Assembly (NCBI GenBank): GCA_012932295.1
Contig: JAAONU010000019.1
Location: 28,772,913-28,836,912, forward strand
From: Cyclina sinensis
Taxonomy: Eukaryota > Mollusca > Bivalvia > Venerida > Veneridae
Direction: 5' to 3'
DNA: 64,000 nucleotides
A model generated the notes under the pieces. That model made no database searches, had not been told where the DNA came from, and worked only from the letters and a program-made list of their open reading frames with translations. A program made the position numbers and the translations under genes. This document shows positions 61,867 to 64,000 of this stretch, in pieces. How positions within the stretch are numbered: the stretch's first letter is position 1; each line of letters begins with the position of its first letter.

Positions 61867-63647
61867 AAAGTATAATTGTATGAAACCATTGGCCCAGAGT
61901 TCTTAAATTTTGCACAAACCATTGTCTAGTGTACCTTGACCAAGATAGTTAAAAGATCTGCCTCAAGAGTCAGGTTTTTTTTATAAAGAAATATATACAG
62001 GAAAATTTTTAAAACTTTGTCAGAATCATTAAGACCAAGAGTTCTATTGTTTACCATGAAGCACATTGTCGGACACCTATGGTTCTTATTCCATTAACAC
62101 TTCACATGGTGAGATATGGAATGGCTTGGACCAGTTCATGCACAATTTGTAGAATCTTTGTATCTTAATGTCTTACTATCTTTTAGAAAAAAAATAGACA
62201 TAGCTTCAGATTTTCATAGAACTAGAGGCAGATTGATTTTCCTAGTTCCTTATTTAGCTTATAATAGGATTTGGCTTTTAGTTAAATCATCCAAACTGTT
62301 TTAAAATATAAATGTAACATAAAATATTTACTTTTCAGTCACAATTATATCATTATCAAAGGAAGCCAACTTGTTTACAAAGTCTTTAAATGACCTGTGT
62401 TCCAAACCCCTGATTAGAACAGATGAAACTCTACAGGTGTGCAAGTTGTTGAACAATTTTAAGAGATACGGCCATGTATATTTTTTAATGATAGCGGTAG
62501 TTTAATTGGATAAAACTTTACCCGATGGTCAATTTTTATTACACCAGTTTATTCCACCAAGACTGTTCCATTTTAGATCATTTACTGAATAAACATTTGC
62601 TAGTGTTATACGATTCCTTTTCTAAGTCATTGGTATGTCAGAGATTTAAAGCAACAAATTGGGACATATAGGGGCAAATAGGTCTGTTGCCTCCTTTGAG
62701 TCAAATATACTCCTAAATCTGTTACCTATTTTTCATCAAGGGACTGTATTACTGTAAGTGATATTGACCTGTAGCAGGATAAAAAAGTAAAATACAACAA
62801 GATTATAAAATTCTGAATGTTTATTTCCTACAATGCTGCCTTTTAAAATAATACCTGGGACTTTTAATCTGCTGTTATTCTACAAATACATCAACTCATT
62901 TACTTTAAGAACATCTTCACACACAAGAGGGAATAGCCAAATATTTATGGACAAGGTCTGTAACTTCTTATCTATTAGTGGCACAAGAGATTCAGTGAAG
63001 GACAAGTGTCAAAATGGAAGTGAAATCCTACTCCATCTGCCTCACAAGGGATCCACTTTGCTCCTACAACTGTATTTTTGTTAAAATTTAGGTACTGTTT
63101 ATAAACTCTGCATATAATTTACAGATAGTTCACAGTAGTTTTACACAAAATAACTAACATAGAGTAAACGATGTAGGTTTTATTTTACTTCTCCATGAAC
63201 TTTTGGCTATGCCCTGGTACGCACATGTACCTTACAAAATGTCATAATACCCTTATTTTATTTTATTTCTCAGTGCATATTTTTACTTCTCAAGTTTTGT
63301 TTTTCAATCTTTTGATCCAAAACCAGTACATTCTCATAAGACAAACAAGTAAATCAATCAAAAATGCAATAATATTAATTTAGTAGCTACCAATTGCTTA
63401 TACCCATTAACTGCTCAAACATAATACTTATTAACAAATGTTAACTGACCATCACCAAGTAACCCGTACCATGTTAAAACTGTCAATAAACTGACTATAA
63501 CTACAACGTAAATTAACATTACAAGCGACACATCTACATGTACTTCATCGATCCCCCACCCCCTAAAATATTTGACCTTGAAATCAAAGATGTCTATTAC
63601 ATTCACATTAGTTCAAATCACACGAACAAGGTCACCTTCAATCAAAG
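61867..63647. other. Intergenic, mostly unassigned
   Basis: AT-rich. No recognisable gene except the isolated exon-like segment at 62339-62436. The open frame at 62833-63084 has no resemblance I can name. Confidence 0.4.
62339..62436 (+). other. Possible internal exon of an unidentified gene
   Basis: A 98-nt open segment preceded by a good acceptor (ATTTACTTTTCAG) and followed by CAG|gtgtgc. In frame it reads TIISLSKEANLFTKSLNDL and continues CSKPLIRTDETLQ: amphipathic and protein-like, unlike the AT-biased frames around it. I do not recognise the family, and no phase-matching neighbour exon was found in the window. It could belong to a gene continuing to the right, where a second acceptor-like site (CCTCTGCCACCAG) precedes the last bases of the window. 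Chance is not excluded. Confidence 0.3.
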
Positions 63648-63867
63648 ATCCTTAACCCTGAACAAGCTGAAATTTTGTAATGGATTTGCCCAGCTTTGAA
63701 TTTGGAACAGTCCATTCAAAGTTTAAGGGATTTCAACATCAAAATACAAAAATGGAGCTACCAACAGTATACAGCCTGGTCAGACTGCACAGATGTGCAA
63801 GCTGGCCTGGCTCTATAATGGTGGCAAAGGCCAATCACTTTCGGTTCCAGCAGGTTAAGGGTTAAGA
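63648..63867 (-). mobile_element. Short dispersed repeat (MITE/SINE-like), copy 2
   Basis: The reverse complement of the 11440-11640 repeat. The ends are CTTAACCCTGAAC and GCAGGTTAAGGGTTAAG, weakly inverted with respect to each other. It contains TGCACAGATGTGCAAGCTGG. Confidence 0.7.
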
Positions 63868-64000
63868 ACCTTCCCAATCCAAAAACTACACTGAATAATT
63901 TGTATCAATATGCAACAGTTTAACAAGTTTACTTGATGTTATCCATTTCTTTTGCCTCTGCCACCAGTACAGACCCTAATCAGCTCACAAATCCCTGTCT

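Overview
This is intron-rich, repeat-dense animal nuclear DNA, most likely from a bivalve mollusc. The protein sequences are metazoan. Introns are long with GT/AG ends. The repeats are of a kind common in bivalve genomes: elements starting TTTTATGCCCC or TTAGCTCACCTGAG, with CCGT-rich starts, internal tandem arrays, and a 3' hairpin followed by CTTGTT or CTAGTT. The organism call is inference; no species is claimed.

Four protein-coding genes can be built exon by exon with matching splice phases. (1) The first two coding exons of a 3beta-hydroxysteroid dehydrogenase-family gene lie on the minus strand (2668 to 229), and the gene runs off the left edge. (2) A complete 15-exon ACOX3 (peroxisomal acyl-CoA oxidase 3, 730 aa, C-terminal SKL) lies on the plus strand at 7339-24007. 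(3) A complete 4-exon MED31 (Mediator subunit 31, 141 aa) lies on the minus strand, 32099 to 27731. (4) A complete 24-exon INTS2 (Integrator subunit 2, 1140 aa) lies on the plus strand at 35754-55936. A single unassigned exon-like segment sits at 62339-62436.

Layout: HSD3B-like and ACOX3 are divergent; ACOX3 and MED31 converge; MED31 and INTS2 are head to head. The main discovery candidate is in that last spacer. A 3374-bp fold-back element (32149-35522) has 56-bp terminal inverted repeats and arms of inverted ~140-190-bp repeats studded with the palindrome GATCCGCGGATC. It is flanked by a 9-bp direct repeat, AAATGAAAG. It starts 49 bp upstream of the proposed MED31 start codon and ends 231 bp upstream of the INTS2 start codon. 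Removing it, with one copy of the 9-bp repeat, leaves about 271 bp between the two start codons, as in a compact bidirectional promoter. The pair links a Mediator and an Integrator subunit, both RNA polymerase II co-factors.

The rest is repeats: at least ten Helitron/HINE-like or pearl-like elements with internal tandem arrays (mostly plus-oriented, some nested), two tRNA-derived SINEs (one with a 15-bp target duplication), three copies of a palindromic element whose arms change together, several minisatellites, and inverted repeats around INTS2 exon 20. From 56 kb to the right end no gene was recognised.
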